Below, piece by piece: positions 17,009 to 29,294 of a stretch of DNA of 64,000 bases. This stretch comes from an uncultured Oxalicibacterium sp. GTDB taxonomy: Bacteria > Pseudomonadota > Gammaproteobacteria > Burkholderiales > Burkholderiaceae_D. The notes beneath the pieces are model-generated. The model saw only the letters and a list, made by a program, of their open reading frames with translations, searched no databases and was not told the origin of the DNA. Every line of letters begins with the position of its first letter. Positions within the stretch are counted from its first letter, which is position 1. A program made the translations under genes and the position numbers. The DNA lies in NCBI RefSeq assembly GCF_913776015.1, contig NZ_CAJYMD010000066.1:1-64000 (forward strand), in the 5' to 3' direction.

Positions 17009-19192
17009 TTATTTCTTGCGCGCAGGCGGCAGATCGGTACAAACACCTTCGTACACTTCCGCCGCCATGCCAATCGACTCACCCAAGGTCGGATGCGGGT
17101 GAATGGTCTTGCCGATATCCACCGCATCGGCACCCATCTCGATCGCCAGTGCAATTTCACCAATCATGTCACCGGCATGCGTACCGACAATACCGCCGCC
17201 GACGATGCGATGTGTCTCAGCATCGAACAGCAGTTTGGTAAAGCCTTCATCACGGCCATTCGCGACAGCACGGCCAGATGCTGCCCATGGGAACAGGCCT
17301 TTTTCCAGCTTGACGCCTTTGGCCTTGGCTTCATCTTCGGTCAAACCGACCCATGCGACTTCCGGATCGGTGTAGGCAACAGATGGAATCACGCGTGCGT
17401 CGAAGTACGCCTTCTCGCCTGCGGCTGCTTCCGCAGCAACGTGTGCTTCATGCACGGCTTTATGTGCGAGCATCGGCTGACCAACCAGATCGCCAATCGC
17501 AAAGATGTGATGCACATTGGTACGCATCTGTGCATCCACTTCGATGAAGCCGCGATCCGTTACAGCGACGCCTGCATTTTCTGCACCAATCTTCTTGCCA
17601 TTCGGGCTACGGCCGACGGCAACCAATACCAGATCGTAGACTTGTGGTTCTGGTGCAGTGACCGATGCATCAGCAGCTTCGAAAGTGACCTTGATGCCTT
17701 CTTTCAAGGCTTCAACACCAACGGTCTTGGTCTTCAACATGATCTTGTCGAAGCGCTTCTCATTGAACTTCTGCCAGACCTTGACCAGATCGCGGTCAGC
17801 GCCCTGCATCAGACCATCCATCATTTCGACAACATCAATACGCGCACCAAGGGTCGAATAGACGGTTGCCATTTCCAGGCCGATGATGCCGCCGCCAATC
17901 ACCAGCATGCGTTTCGGCACACTGCGCAACTCAAGCGCACCAGTTGAATCGACGATGCGCGGATCTTGTGGAATGAATGGCAGGTTCACGACCGATGAAC
18001 CGGCAGCGATGATCGCCTGCTTGAACTGCACAACCTTCTTGCCGTCGGCAGTCGTCACTTCGATATGATTAGGACCAACGAACTGACCGACGCCTTGCAC
18101 GACGTTGACCTTGCGTGCCTTGGCCATGCTAGCCAGGCCGGTCGTCATCTTGCCGATGACTTTTTCCTTGTGGCTGCGCAGCTTGTCGATATCGATCTCT
18201 GGCTTGCCGAAGGTCACGCCGTGCGATGCCATCGCGGCAGCTTCATCAATCACGGCAGCCACGTGCAGCAAAGCCTTGGATGGAATGCAACCGACGTTGA
18301 GGCACACACCACCGAGCGTCGAATAACGCTCGACCAGTACGGTAGACATGCCCAAATCAGCCGAACGGAATGCTGCGGAATAACCGCCGGGACCGGCACC
18401 CAAAACCATCATGTCGCATTCGAGATCGGCTTTGCCGTTGAAACTTGTTGCAGTCGGTGCAACGACCTGCTGTTGCACAGGGGGCTTTTCAGCTGGCGCT
18501 GCCGGAGCAGGCTGGGCAACCGGCTTGCTTTCCTGGACCGGTGCTGATGCAGGCGCTTCCGTCGCTTCACCTTCGAGAATCAGCAACAACGAACCTTCGC
18601 TGACCTTGTCACCCAACTTGATCTTGAGTTCCTTGACTACACCGGCGTGGCTCGATGGAATTTCCATGCTTGCCTTGTCAGACTCGACGGTGATCAAGGA
18701 TTGATCGACCTTGACGGTATCGCCAACCGCGACCAGCACTTCGATGACTTCCACTTCCTTGAAATCACCGATATCGGGCACGGTCACGTCGATCTTGCCG
18801 CCAGCCTGCGATTTGGCGGCTGGCGCAGGTGCCGCAGCTGGTGCTTGCGGGGCTGCCGCCTGCTTTGGGGCCGGCGCTGCAGATGCAGCGGCCTGCTTTA
18901 GTGCTTCCTGTTTGGTTGGCGATGGTGTTTGTGCAGCAGGCGCATCCGCCTCGGCTTCTGCCTCAAGCACCAACAGCAGCGAACCTTCGCTGACCTTGTC
19001 GCCAAGCTTGACCTTCATTTCCTTGATGACGCCGGCGTGGCTGGCCGGGATTTCCAGGCTGGCCTTGTCCGACTCGACGGTGATCAGCGATTGATCAACC
19101 TTGATCGTGTCGCCGACATTCACCAGCACTTCGATGATTTCCACATCCTTGAAATCGCCGATATCCGGGACTTTCACTTCAATCGTGCTCAT
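17009..19192 (-). CDS. lpdA: Dihydrolipoyl dehydrogenase (E3) with two N-terminal lipoyl domains
   Basis: A 727-residue E3 subunit that reoxidises dihydrolipoamide of the pyruvate dehydrogenase complex with NAD+. Two lipoyl domains come first (about 3-78 with lysine K43 and 134-209 with K173, both in ESDKAS), each followed by an Ala/Pro-rich linker. The flavoprotein part begins near 257, with GAGPGG (265-270), the redox disulfide [13 protein letters not shown] (C297, C302) and the C-terminal HPHPTLGES His-Glu pair. Lipoyl-bearing E3s usually have one such domain; two is unusual. It is the last gene of the operon, 108 bp after the proteasome homolog. Confidence 0.97.
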   Translation of the reverse strand: MSTIEVKVPDIGDFKDVEIIEVLVNVGDTIKVDQSLITVESDKASLEIPASHAGVIKEMKVKLGDKVSEGSLLLVLEAEAEADAPAAQTPSPTKQEALKQAAASAAPAPKQAAAPQAPAAAPAPAAKSQAGGKIDVTVPDIGDFKEVEVIEVLVAVGDTVKVDQSLITVESDKASMEIPSSHAGVVKELKIKLGDKVSEGSLLLILEGEATEAPASAPVQESKPVAQPAPAAPAEKPPVQQQVVAPTATSFNGKADLECDMMVLGAGPGGYSAAFRSADLGMSTVLVERYSTLGGVCLNVGCIPSKALLHVAAVIDEAAAMASHGVTFGKPEIDIDKLRSHKEKVIGKMTTGLASMAKARKVNVVQGVGQFVGPNHIEVTTADGKKVVQFKQAIIAAGSSVVNLPFIPQDPRIVDSTGALELRSVPKRMLVIGGGIIGLEMATVYSTLGARIDVVEMMDGLMQGADRDLVKVWQKFNEKRFDKIMLKTKTVGVEALKEGIKVTFEAADASVTAPEPQVYDLVLVAVGRSPNGKKIGAENAGVAVTDRGFIEVDAQMRTNVHHIFAIGDLVGQPMLAHKAVHEAHVAAEAAAGEKAYFDARVIPSVAYTDPEVAWVGLTEDEAKAKGVKLEKGLFPWAASGRAVANGRDEGFTKLLFDAETHRIVGGGIVGTHAGDMIGEIALAIEMGADAVDIGKTIHPHPTLGESIGMAAEVYEGVCTDLPPARKK
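18566..18793 (-). repeat. Second lipoyl-domain copy in lpdA
   Basis: Codes for residues 134-209 of the E3. It is closely similar to the copy at 18959-19186 and to the aceF copy at 21066-21290; all three share [22 protein letters not shown] and the SHAGV/KLGDKV stretch. It looks like an internal duplication. Confidence 0.85.
18959..19186 (-). repeat. First lipoyl-domain copy in lpdA
   Basis: Codes for residues 3-78 of the E3. At its start it resembles the aceF lipoyl domain more than the second E3 copy (both begin [20 protein letters not shown]), which hints that it was copied from aceF or corrected by it. Confidence 0.85.
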
Positions 19193-19300
19193 CGCTTTCG
19201 CTCCGTATTGTTTTCATGTGTCCGCCCACGGCGAACAATGTATAGATATTGAACCGGCTGTTTATCGCTGCAAATCCATGTTGCAAACAAGTGCCGCAAG

Positions 19301-19885
19301 TTACTTCTGCAAATCGATCGTTTCCATCGGAAAACTGACGATGCGAAAAGGCCCGGCAGAACTCTTGTCGAACTCCGCGCCTGCCTGCACGCCGATCTCG
19401 GCAACTTCGTAAGCCGTCTGGCATTTGTCGTAGGCCGCGTACATCGCGCCCAGCGCAAAATTGCGACCGCTACCGATGCCCCAGAAACGGTCGAAACTGA
19501 AGACTTCGCGGTAAGAATACACACCGAAGATGCCGAACGGATTCGCAACCAGTGCCGCAATCTGCGACGACTCGTAAGGGTCATCGTCTTCCTCTTTGGT
19601 ATTGAGGAAAAACTGTTCCTTCAGAATCTGATGCACCTTAGAAAAGGTATCGAACACTTCATCGCGGTCGTTGAGCTTGCAGTCTTCCGCCATCCCCGTC
19701 AGCAGCTTGCGCATGACGGGAAAATGCGCTGCGGTGCCAGCCAGGGCGATCCAGGAATTACCGACCTGGAACATCTTGTTATTGGCTTCGTAGGCATGCG
19801 ACAGCCGCGTGTCGCCAAACGTGACCAGCGAATCGCTGGCAATCGCGATCTCGTTGTTCTTCTTGATGACGACGCAGGTAGTCAT
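19301..19885 (-). CDS. Betaproteobacterial proteasome homolog (BPH), Ntn-hydrolase
   Basis: A 194-residue protein of the proteasome/HslV beta-subunit fold. After loss of the initiator Met the chain starts Thr-Thr-Cys-Val-Val. Aligned to HslV by eye, Thr1 (nucleophile) and Asp17 (in IASDSL) coincide exactly, and a Lys at 36 (NNKMF) falls near the usual Lys33 after a 3-residue insertion. The later GIGSGRNFALGAM is also family-like. This matches the BPH group described as distinct from HslV and Anbu. No ATPase partner is adjacent. It starts 10 bp after aceF, inside the PDH operon, so it should be co-expressed with it. Confidence 0.85.
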   Translation of the reverse strand: MTTCVVIKKNNEIAIASDSLVTFGDTRLSHAYEANNKMFQVGNSWIALAGTAAHFPVMRKLLTGMAEDCKLNDRDEVFDTFSKVHQILKEQFFLNTKEEDDDPYESSQIAALVANPFGIFGVYSYREVFSFDRFWGIGSGRNFALGAMYAAYDKCQTAYEVAEIGVQAGAEFDKSSAGPFRIVSFPMETIDLQK

Positions 19886-19895
19886 GCGCCGTTCC

Positions 19896-21293
19896 TTAGA
19901 TCAGCGACTTGCGCAGATCGGCCAGCACTTCGCTCAGATACGTGACGAAACGCGCGCCTTGTGCGCCGTCGATCACGCGATGATCGTACGACAGCGACAA
20001 TGGCATGATCAGACGCGGAACGAATTGCTTGCCATCCCAGACCGGTTTCATCTGCGTCTTGGACAAGCCAACAATCGCCACTTCCGGTGCGTTGATCAGT
20101 GGTGTGAAGTAGGTACCGCCGATACCGCCGAGCGACGAAATCGTGAAGGTCGCACCTTGCATGTCGGCGCCCTTGAGCTTGCCGTCGCGCGCCTGCGCCG
20201 ACAGTTCGCCCATTTCGCGCGCGATCTCGGTCACGCTCTTCTTGTCGGCATCCTTGACGACCGGCACGACGAGGCCATGCGGCGTATCGGCAGCAAAACC
20301 GATGTTGTAGTACTGCTTGAGAATCAGGTTCTCACCACTCTCATCGAGCGAGGAATTGAATTCCGGATGTTTCTTGAGGGCGGCAACGCATGCCTTGATC
20401 ACGAAAGCCAGCAGGGTGAGCTTGACGCCCGATTTCGCCAGTGCTTCGTTGCTCGACTTGCGCAATGCTTCGAGTTCGGTCACGTCGGTTTCGTCGTATT
20501 GCGTGACGTGCGGGATCATGACCCAGTTGCGGTGCAGATTCGGGCCGCTGATCTTCTTGATGCGCGACAGCGGTTCGATCTTGGTCGGACCGAACTTCGA
20601 GAAATCCAGCGACGGCCAAGGCAACAGGCCCAGACCGGCACCATCGCCCTTGGCGGCCGGTGCGGCCACTGGTGCAGCAGGCGCTGCCTGCAATGCGGAC
20701 TTGACGAAGGACTGCACGTCCTGTTGCGTGATACGACCTTTGGGGCCACTACCCGTCACCTTGCCCAGATCGACACCCAGTTCGCGTGCAAACTTGCGGA
20801 TCGATGGCGAAGCGTGGGCCTTGCTGTCAGCGCGTTGTGCGGGTGCGGCAGCTTGAGCTGCTGGCTGCGGTGCCGCAGCGGGTGCAGGCGCTTGTGCTGC
20901 AGGTGCGGGCGCTGGCTTGGCTTCCGGTTGTGGTGCAGGTGCCGTCGTTGCAGCGGGCGCTTCCGCTTTGGCTGCTTCTGCTTTGGATTCTGCCTTCGGC
21001 TCTTCTTTGGCCGCTGGTTTGGCTTCTTCTTTTTCGGCAGGCTTCGCGGCTTCCTCGCTCGCTTCCAGCGTGACCAGCAACGAGCCTTCGTTGACCTTGT
21101 CGCCGAGCTTGACCTTGACTTCCTTGACCACGCCCGCGTGGCTCGAAGGAATTTCCATGCTGGCCTTATCGGATTCCACGGTGATCAGCGACTGATCCAC
21201 CGTGATCGTGTCGCCCGGATTGACCAGCACTTCGATGATTTCCACGTCCTTGAAGTCGCCGATATCGGGGACCTTGACTTCCACCATGCTCAT
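19896..21293 (-). CDS. aceF: Dihydrolipoamide acetyltransferase (E2) of pyruvate dehydrogenase
   Basis: A 465-residue E2 that forms the core of the complex and passes the acetyl group to CoA. Domains in order: one lipoyl domain (2-77, lysine K43), a long Ala/Pro/Lys linker (80-157), the peripheral subunit-binding domain (about 160-198, SPSIRKFARELGVDLGKVTG) and the catalytic domain ending with the active site DHRVIDG (H438, D442). Having a single lipoyl domain while the E3 carries two is the reverse of E. coli, where E2 has three and E3 none. It lies 114 bp downstream of aceE. Confidence 0.97.
   Translation of the reverse strand: MSMVEVKVPDIGDFKDVEIIEVLVNPGDTITVDQSLITVESDKASMEIPSSHAGVVKEVKVKLGDKVNEGSLLVTLEASEEAAKPAEKEEAKPAAKEEPKAESKAEAAKAEAPAATTAPAPQPEAKPAPAPAAQAPAPAAAPQPAAQAAAPAQRADSKAHASPSIRKFARELGVDLGKVTGSGPKGRITQQDVQSFVKSALQAAPAAPVAAPAAKGDGAGLGLLPWPSLDFSKFGPTKIEPLSRIKKISGPNLHRNWVMIPHVTQYDETDVTELEALRKSSNEALAKSGVKLTLLAFVIKACVAALKKHPEFNSSLDESGENLILKQYYNIGFAADTPHGLVVPVVKDADKKSVTEIAREMGELSAQARDGKLKGADMQGATFTISSLGGIGGTYFTPLINAPEVAIVGLSKTQMKPVWDGKQFVPRLIMPLSLSYDHRVIDGAQGARFVTYLSEVLADLRKSLI
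21066..21290 (-). repeat. Lipoyl-domain copy in aceF
   Basis: Codes for residues 2-76 of E2. It is homologous to the two copies in lpdA (18566-18793 and 18959-19186), so this operon holds three near-identical lipoyl coding segments that could recombine. Confidence 0.85.
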
Positions 21294-21407
21294 ATTCTTT
21301 CTCCGCTCGTTTGCGTATCCCTCATCGCGATGGCGGCTGGCGATGCCGACTTGCGTCGCATCTGCCAGCCGGCAGCCTGCCGATGACAGGAGATAATGTT
21401 TTCGGAA

Positions 21408-24107
<2,700 letters not shown>

Positions 24108-24133
24108 AGATGTGTCTCCTGATTTATCTGATG

Positions 24134-24152
24134 CCGCTTTTTGTAAAAGCGG
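24134..24152 (-). promoter_or_regulatory. Hairpin in the aceE leader
   Basis: A perfect 8-bp stem CCGCTTTT/AAAAGCGG with a 3-base loop, 27-45 bp upstream of the aceE start. It lacks a T run on the minus strand, so it is not a terminator. Its role is unknown. Confidence 0.45.
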
Positions 24153-24221
24153 GCGGACGATTTTGAAAATCTGCTGGGTGCATTGTCATGCGAACGGCTC
24201 GGAGTTTAACAGCAGTTTTTA

Positions 24222-24263
24222 CAATTTCCAAATTGCGATATGATTTTCCACAATGTGAAATTT
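24222..24263. promoter_or_regulatory. Two adjacent dyads upstream of aceE
   Basis: CAATTT-CC-AAATTG (24222-24235) is a perfect 6-bp inverted repeat. CACA-A-TGTG (24249-24257), with partial flanking symmetry, follows 13 bp later. Both lie 115-150 bp upstream of aceE, where a pyruvate or redox regulator could bind. The regulator is unknown. Confidence 0.35.
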
Positions 24264-24466
24264 GATGTTTCTGCAGACCATTTTCGTTCTATTCAAATAT
24301 GGATCAGAAAGAATCGGATCACTGGCAACCTCTCTATAAACAAGCCAAGCAATCAGGCTTGGAAACGCCTATCCATAGGTCAATCGATTAGCGCTTCGGC
24401 ACATGCTTGTCCGCCTTCGTCACCATGCAAATTCTGCAACCGTGACGTGGGAATCAGGTGCACCTA

Positions 24467-24472
24467 TATAAT
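24467..24472 (+). promoter_or_regulatory. Consensus -10 element upstream of folD
   Basis: A perfect TATAAT lies 43 bp before the folD ATG. The best -35 (GTGACG, 24442-24447) has a long 19-bp spacer. Confidence 0.5.
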
Positions 24473-24514
24473 CAGTTTCCGCTTTCCGTTCATCCAACCT
24501 CTATCTTTTCATTC

Positions 24515-25366
24515 ATGACCGCACAAATCATTGATGGCAATCAGCTTTCCAAACAACTGCGCGCCGATATCGCGCAACGCGCCGCTGCCCTGACGGCAAA
24601 AGGCAAACAACCCGGTTTGGCCGTGATTCTGGTCGGCGAAGACCCGGCCTCGCAGGTTTACGTGCGCAACAAGGTCAAGGCCTGCGAAGACAACGGCCTC
24701 TATTCGCTGCTGGAAAAATACGATGCGGACCTCAGCGAAGCCGCCTTGCTGGCGCGTATCGCCGAATTGAACGCCGATCCGAAAATTCACGGCATTCTGG
24801 TGCAGATGCCGTTGCCCAAGCATATTGACCCGACCAAGGTGATTGAAGCCATCTCGCCACGCAAGGATGTAGACGGTTACTCGGTGCTCAGCGCCGGCGA
24901 ATTGCTGACCGGCCTCGACGGCTTCCGTCCCTGCACGCCCTATGGCTGCATGAAACTGATCGAAAGCACGGGCACCAGCCTCAAGGGCAAGCACGCCGTC
25001 GTGATCGGCCGTAGCAACACGGTCGGCAAACCGATGGCGCTGCTGCTCTTGCAAGCCAACGCGACCGTCACCATCTGTCATAGCGGCACCTCGGATCTCG
25101 GTTATCACACGCGTCAGGCTGACGTGGTGGTGGCTGCCACCGGTCGTCGCAACACGCTGACGGTCGACATGGTCAAGCCGGGTGCCATCGTCATCGACGT
25201 CGGTATCAACCGCGACGACGACGGCAAGTTGTGTGGCGACGTGGATTTTCACGCCATCAAGGAAGTTGCAGGACATATCACGCCGGTACCAGGCGGCGTC
25301 GGCCCCATGACCATTACCATGCTGCTCGTCAACACGATCGAAGCGGCGGAAAGAGACAACCAATGA
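24515..25366 (+). CDS. folD: Methylenetetrahydrofolate dehydrogenase/cyclohydrolase
   Basis: A 283-residue bifunctional enzyme that interconverts methylene- and formyl-tetrahydrofolate with NADP+. Conserved features are [17 protein letters not shown] (substrate and catalytic Lys), [29 protein letters not shown] (cofactor loop) and the C-terminal [16 protein letters not shown]. The start at 24515 is fixed by the conserved MTAQIIDG beginning. It overlaps prlC by ATGA, so the two are translationally coupled. Confidence 0.97.
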   Translation: MTAQIIDGNQLSKQLRADIAQRAAALTAKGKQPGLAVILVGEDPASQVYVRNKVKACEDNGLYSLLEKYDADLSEAALLARIAELNADPKIHGILVQMPLPKHIDPTKVIEAISPRKDVDGYSVLSAGELLTGLDGFRPCTPYGCMKLIESTGTSLKGKHAVVIGRSNTVGKPMALLLLQANATVTICHSGTSDLGYHTRQADVVVAATGRRNTLTVDMVKPGAIVIDVGINRDDDGKLCGDVDFHAIKEVAGHITPVPGGVGPMTITMLLVNTIEAAERDNQ

Positions 25367-27444
25367 ATATTGCCCTGAATCCCCTGCTCGACTTTTCCGA
25401 CCTGCCACGCTTCGACGCGATCAAGCCCGAATACATCGGCCCGGCCATCGATGGCTTGCTCGATGAATGTCGCAACGTGGTCAAGGAACTCGAATCCTCG
25501 ACTGCGCCCGTCACGTGGGAAAACTTTGTCGAACCGCTGGAAAACGTGACCGAGAAACTCGGTCGTGCCTGGGGCATCGTGGGCCATCTGAATGCGGTGG
25601 TCGATACGCCCGAGCTGCGCGCCGCCTACAACGACAATCAGCCCAAGCTGACCGAGTTCTGGACCGAACTGTCGCAAAACCTGACGATGTTCACCAAATA
25701 CAAGGCGCTGCAATCGAGCCCTGACTATGCCGGCTACTCGGCTGCGCGCAAGAAGATCATCGAAAACGCCGTGCGCGATTTCCGTCTTGGCGGTGCCGAA
25801 CTCTCGGACGAGCAAAAACCCGTCTTTGCCGAGATTCAGGAAAAACTCGCACAACTGACGACAAAGTTCTCGGAAAACATTCTCGACGCCACCAACGACT
25901 ACGCTTTGTTCATCGAAGACGAGGCGGAACTGGCCGGTTTGCCGGACGACACCAAACAGGCTGCACGCGCCGCTGCCGAAAAGGCCGGCAAACCCGGCTG
26001 GAAGTTCACACTGCACTTCCCTTCGTATTTCCCTGTGCTGCAATATGCAGACAGCCGTTCGCTACGCGAAACTATCTATCGCGCCAACGCGACCAAGGCG
26101 TCCGAACTGACCGATCACCCGGAATGGGACAACACGCAGAACATCGTCGAGATTCTCAAGCTGCGCGATCAGGAAGCCAAGCTGCTGAGCTACAGGAATT
26201 ACGCCGAAGTCTCGCTCGTGCCCAAGATGGCGCAGACGCCGGATGAAGTCATTGCCTTCCTCGAAGACCTCGGCAAGCGCGCACGCCCGTACGCCGAAAA
26301 GGATTTGAACGAGTTGCGCGATTTCGCCAAGAAAGAACTCGGCATCGACGATCTGCAGGCATGGGATGTCACCTATGCATCGGAAAAACTGCGAGAACAG
26401 CGTTATGCGTTTTCCGAACAGGAAGTCAAACAGTACTTCCCTGAAAACAAGGTCATCAATGGCTTGTTCCGCACCATCGAAACGCTGTTCTCGGTCGGCA
26501 TCAAATCCGACTCGGCCGCAGTCTGGCATCCGGATGTCAAATTCTTCCGTATTGAAAAAGACGGCAAGCTGATCGGCCAGTTCTATCTCGATCTGTATGC
26601 ACGCAGCGGCAAGCGCGGCGGTGCATGGATGGATGATGCACGCGGTCGTCGTCGCCTTGAAACGACCAACGACAGCGCCGGTGTCCAAACCCCGGTCGCT
26701 TACCTGACTTGCAACTTCACCGAACCAATGGTGATCGATGGCAAGGCCAAACCGGCGTATTTCACGCACGACGAAGTCATTACCCTGTTCCACGAATTCG
26801 GCCACGGCCTGCATCACATGCTCACGCAAGTCGATGAATTGGGTGTGTCGGGTATTTCGGGCGTGGAATGGGATGCCGTCGAACTGCCGTCGCAATTCCT
26901 GGAAAACTTCTGCTGGGAATGGGATGTCGTGCAAAGCATGACGGCCCACGCCGACACTGGCGAACCGCTGCCACGTGCGCTGTACGACAAGATGATCGCG
27001 GCGAAGAATTTCCAGTCGGGACTGCAGACCTTGCGTCAGGTCGAATTTGCCCTGTTCGACATGCACATCCATTACGACTACAACCCGAGCGGCGACCAGA
27101 GCGTGCAGGATGTATTGAACGGCGTACGTAAGCAGATTCTGGTCATGCAGCCGCCAGCCTTCAACCGCTTCCAGCATTCGTTCTCGCACATCTTCGCAGG
27201 CGGTTACGCCGCTGGCTACTACAGCTACAAATGGGCGGAAGTGCTGTCGGCCGATGCCTATGGCGCATTTGAAGAAGCCGGTAAGGCCGAAGGCAATGTG
27301 CTGTCGGCCAGGACCGGTGCGCGCTTCCTGCAGGAAATTCTCGCCATGGGTGGCTCGCGTCCGGCAATCGACTCGTTCAAGGCGTTCCGAGGCCGCGAAC
27401 CGTCGATTGATGCCCTGTTGCGCCACAGCGGCATGGCGGCGTAA
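25363..27444 (+). CDS. prlC: Oligopeptidase A (M3 family metallopeptidase)
   Basis: A 693-residue cytosolic zinc endopeptidase that degrades peptides of about 8-20 residues, including cleaved signal peptides. The zinc site HEFGH is at 477-481, followed by the conserved [18 protein letters not shown] and the third ligand Glu. The start overlaps the folD stop, which fixes it at 25363 and suggests a bicistronic message. Full length for the family. Confidence 0.95.
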   Translation: MNIALNPLLDFSDLPRFDAIKPEYIGPAIDGLLDECRNVVKELESSTAPVTWENFVEPLENVTEKLGRAWGIVGHLNAVVDTPELRAAYNDNQPKLTEFWTELSQNLTMFTKYKALQSSPDYAGYSAARKKIIENAVRDFRLGGAELSDEQKPVFAEIQEKLAQLTTKFSENILDATNDYALFIEDEAELAGLPDDTKQAARAAAEKAGKPGWKFTLHFPSYFPVLQYADSRSLRETIYRANATKASELTDHPEWDNTQNIVEILKLRDQEAKLLSYRNYAEVSLVPKMAQTPDEVIAFLEDLGKRARPYAEKDLNELRDFAKKELGIDDLQAWDVTYASEKLREQRYAFSEQEVKQYFPENKVINGLFRTIETLFSVGIKSDSAAVWHPDVKFFRIEKDGKLIGQFYLDLYARSGKRGGAWMDDARGRRRLETTNDSAGVQTPVAYLTCNFTEPMVIDGKAKPAYFTHDEVITLFHEFGHGLHHMLTQVDELGVSGISGVEWDAVELPSQFLENFCWEWDVVQSMTAHADTGEPLPRALYDKMIAAKNFQSGLQTLRQVEFALFDMHIHYDYNPSGDQSVQDVLNGVRKQILVMQPPAFNRFQHSFSHIFAGGYAAGYYSYKWAEVLSADAYGAFEEAGKAEGNVLSARTGARFLQEILAMGGSRPAIDSFKAFRGREPSIDALLRHSGMAA

Positions 27445-27556
27445 TTCTGTGCGCCGCTGCTTGCTTCGGCAGGCGGTGGCGCGCATACTGGACCGGTTGA
27501 GACAAAATTGACATTAATTCAACATCAATCGGTTCACGCCGACAAAGGAGACTGGA

Positions 27557-28174
27557 ATGCATCAGAGATCCTCGTTGCTGTTGTTGTCCCTGCTGTTGTC
27601 CGCAAGTGCGCATGCCCAGATGTACAAGTCCGTCGGCCCCGACGGCAAAGTCACCTACGGTGACACTCCACCAGCCAAGACCGGCAAAGTGGAAGAAAAG
27701 AACCTTCCCGCCACCTCAGCCAGCACCCAACTACCATTCGAACTGGCCGAAGCCGTACGCAAGCATCCGGTGACGCTCTACACATCACGCGAATGCAGCG
27801 GCTGCGATATGGCCCGCACCGCCCTTTCCACGCGTGGCGTGCCCTACACCGAAAAAACCGTACAAACCAACGAAGATGTCGCCCGCCTCAAACAGATTGC
27901 GGGCAATACGCAATTGCCGTTGCTCGTGGCCGGTAATCTGAAGGAAACCGGTTTCGAGCAAGATGCCTGGAACAAGACCCTGACTGCTGCCGGCTATCCG
28001 GTCAACAGTCAATTGCCGCGCACGTACCGCAACCCGCCACCGCAACCCGCAGCACCGATGCCTGCCAAGGCAGCTGCACCCGATGCTGCAAAGCCGGCAG
28101 CAGAATCAAGTACGGAACGATCAACAGAAACGCCTCCCGCTGCTGGCAAAGCGCCACCGAATTTTCGTTTCTAG
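27557..28174 (+). CDS. Exported DUF4124/glutaredoxin-like protein
   Basis: A 205-residue protein with a signal peptide (ending SASAHAQ). A short DUF4124-type stretch YKSVGPDGKVTYGDTPP comes next, then a glutaredoxin-like domain with the redox motif CSGC (in TLYTSRECSGCDMARTAL) and the cis-Pro segment TQLPLLV. The C-terminal 50 residues are Ala/Pro/Thr-rich and probably disordered. It may act as a thiol-disulfide protein in the periplasm. It is preceded by GGAG before ATG 27557 and stands alone. Confidence 0.82.
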   Translation: MHQRSSLLLLSLLLSASAHAQMYKSVGPDGKVTYGDTPPAKTGKVEEKNLPATSASTQLPFELAEAVRKHPVTLYTSRECSGCDMARTALSTRGVPYTEKTVQTNEDVARLKQIAGNTQLPLLVAGNLKETGFEQDAWNKTLTAAGYPVNSQLPRTYRNPPPQPAAPMPAKAAAPDAAKPAAESSTERSTETPPAAGKAPPNFRF

Positions 28175-28225
28175 GCAATTTGCTTCGAAGTATCACGCAG
28201 GCATCGAAGGCGGTGGGCATTTCCG

Positions 28226-28231
28226 TATAAT
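28226..28231 (+). promoter_or_regulatory. Consensus -10 element upstream of holC
   Basis: A perfect TATAAT lies 32 bp before the holC ATG. No good -35 is seen at 16-18 bp spacing. Confidence 0.45.
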
Positions 28232-28262
28232 CGAACTATCCCAGCCCCCGCCAGCCTGATTC

Positions 28263-28688
28263 ATGACGCGTATCGACTTCCATAGCAACGTCCCCAACAA
28301 GATTGCCTACGCCTGCCGTCTGGCACGCAAGGCGTGTAATGCCGATCATCGCATCGTGATCCTCGTGCAGGATCGTACGCAAATGGCGCAACTCGACGAG
28401 CAATTGTGGACTTTCTCGGAACTCGATTTCCTGCCGCACGTCGCCATCAACGACGCGCTGGCCGAACGCACGCCGATTCTGCTCAGCGCAGATCCAGCGC
28501 TGGAAGCACCGCACCACGACATTCTGATCAATCTGTCAGATGCCGCGCCTACTCACTTTGCGCGCTTCGAACGCATGTTTGAAGTCATTTCCGCCGAGGA
28601 TGGCGACAAGCAGGCCGGCCGCGAGCGCTACGCCTATTACAAACAGCGCGGCTATCCGCTGACGCATTTCGTGGCAGACAACGCATGA
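28263..28688 (+). CDS. holC: DNA polymerase III subunit chi
   Basis: A 141-residue chi subunit that links the clamp loader (through psi) to single-stranded DNA binding protein. Family wording is visible in IDFHSNVPNKIAYACRLARK, VLVQDRTQMAQLDEQLWTFS and the C-terminal YKQRGYPLTHF. Length fits. The stop overlaps the next gene by ATGA, so both are made from one message. A pepA gene, the common neighbour, is not seen upstream. Confidence 0.93.
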   Translation: MTRIDFHSNVPNKIAYACRLARKACNADHRIVILVQDRTQMAQLDEQLWTFSELDFLPHVAINDALAERTPILLSADPALEAPHHDILINLSDAAPTHFARFERMFEVISAEDGDKQAGRERYAYYKQRGYPLTHFVADNA

Positions 28689-29155
28689 GCACCTCCAAGC
28701 CAGATGCCGGCATTCCGATGCTGACCGAGATCATTCCCGCGCGTGCGCACACCGCCTTGCCGGACGACATTCCGGAACTGCCCGTTTCCTCCGCCCTGCC
28801 GCCGCGCGTTGCCGCATCCCCCGCCACTTCAGCACCGTTCGCACCACCGAGTGCAACCGTCGTCCCATCATCGAGCACGACACGGCCGATGCGCGAGCAT
28901 GCGCCTATCGACAATTGGCTCGACGAAGAATGGACGCGGCTCGAACAAAAGATCAGCGAACGCACGCTGCACACGATTCTGGAACGGCTGGATCCCTTGC
29001 TTGAAGAACAGATTCGCGAAAGCATCAGCGCCAGCCTGGACGAAGCGATGGATACCATTCGCACCAATCTGCAATTGAGCGTGGAGCAACTCGTGCGTGA
29101 TTCGGTTGCCGAGGAAATTCGGAAGCTGGACTTTTCAAAAAATAAAAATTTCTAA
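28685..29155 (+). CDS. Hypothetical protein coupled to holC, helical C-terminus
   Basis: A 156-residue protein not recognised by name. The first 75 residues are rich in Pro, Ala and Ser and look disordered; the remainder is a charged helix starting DNWLDEEWTRLEQKISERT and reaching VEQLVRDSVAEEIRKL, probably a coiled coil or helical bundle. It starts inside the holC stop codon (ATGA), so a replication-linked role is possible but unproven. No Cys or membrane segment. An AT-rich stretch follows. Confidence 0.75.
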   Translation: MSTSKPDAGIPMLTEIIPARAHTALPDDIPELPVSSALPPRVAASPATSAPFAPPSATVVPSSSTTRPMREHAPIDNWLDEEWTRLEQKISERTLHTILERLDPLLEEQIRESISASLDEAMDTIRTNLQLSVEQLVRDSVAEEIRKLDFSKNKNF

Positions 29156-29294
29156 AAATTCTTTCTTTTAAAAATAAAAACAAGAAGATGAAATAATTTT
29201 TAAAAAAATTATGGCGATTGATTGATTACTCAAAAAAACCATTAATTTTTACAATATTTCCCATGTTGCATGAGCAAATATTGGGAGAAAAGGC
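29144..29294. other. AT-rich segment upstream of dadA
   Basis: About 150 bp strongly enriched in A and T compared with its surroundings. It holds a TACAAT -10 candidate at 29250-29255, 40 bp before the dadA start. ATAATTTTT and AAAAATTAT form a dyad around 29193-29211. It could be an UP-element-rich promoter or a site for a nucleoid protein. Confidence 0.5.

Larger units (their letters stand above)
24108..24514. other. Divergent intergenic region between aceE and folD
   Basis: About 400 bp, AT-rich in the middle, containing the aceE leader signals and the folD -10 element. A further short hairpin CCAAGC/GCTTGG lies around 24343-24362. No gene is seen. Confidence 0.5.

Noticed and set aside
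26062..27486. A 474-codon open frame opposite prlC
   Set aside because: Antisense shadow of a well-conserved peptidase gene; no recognisable protein features.
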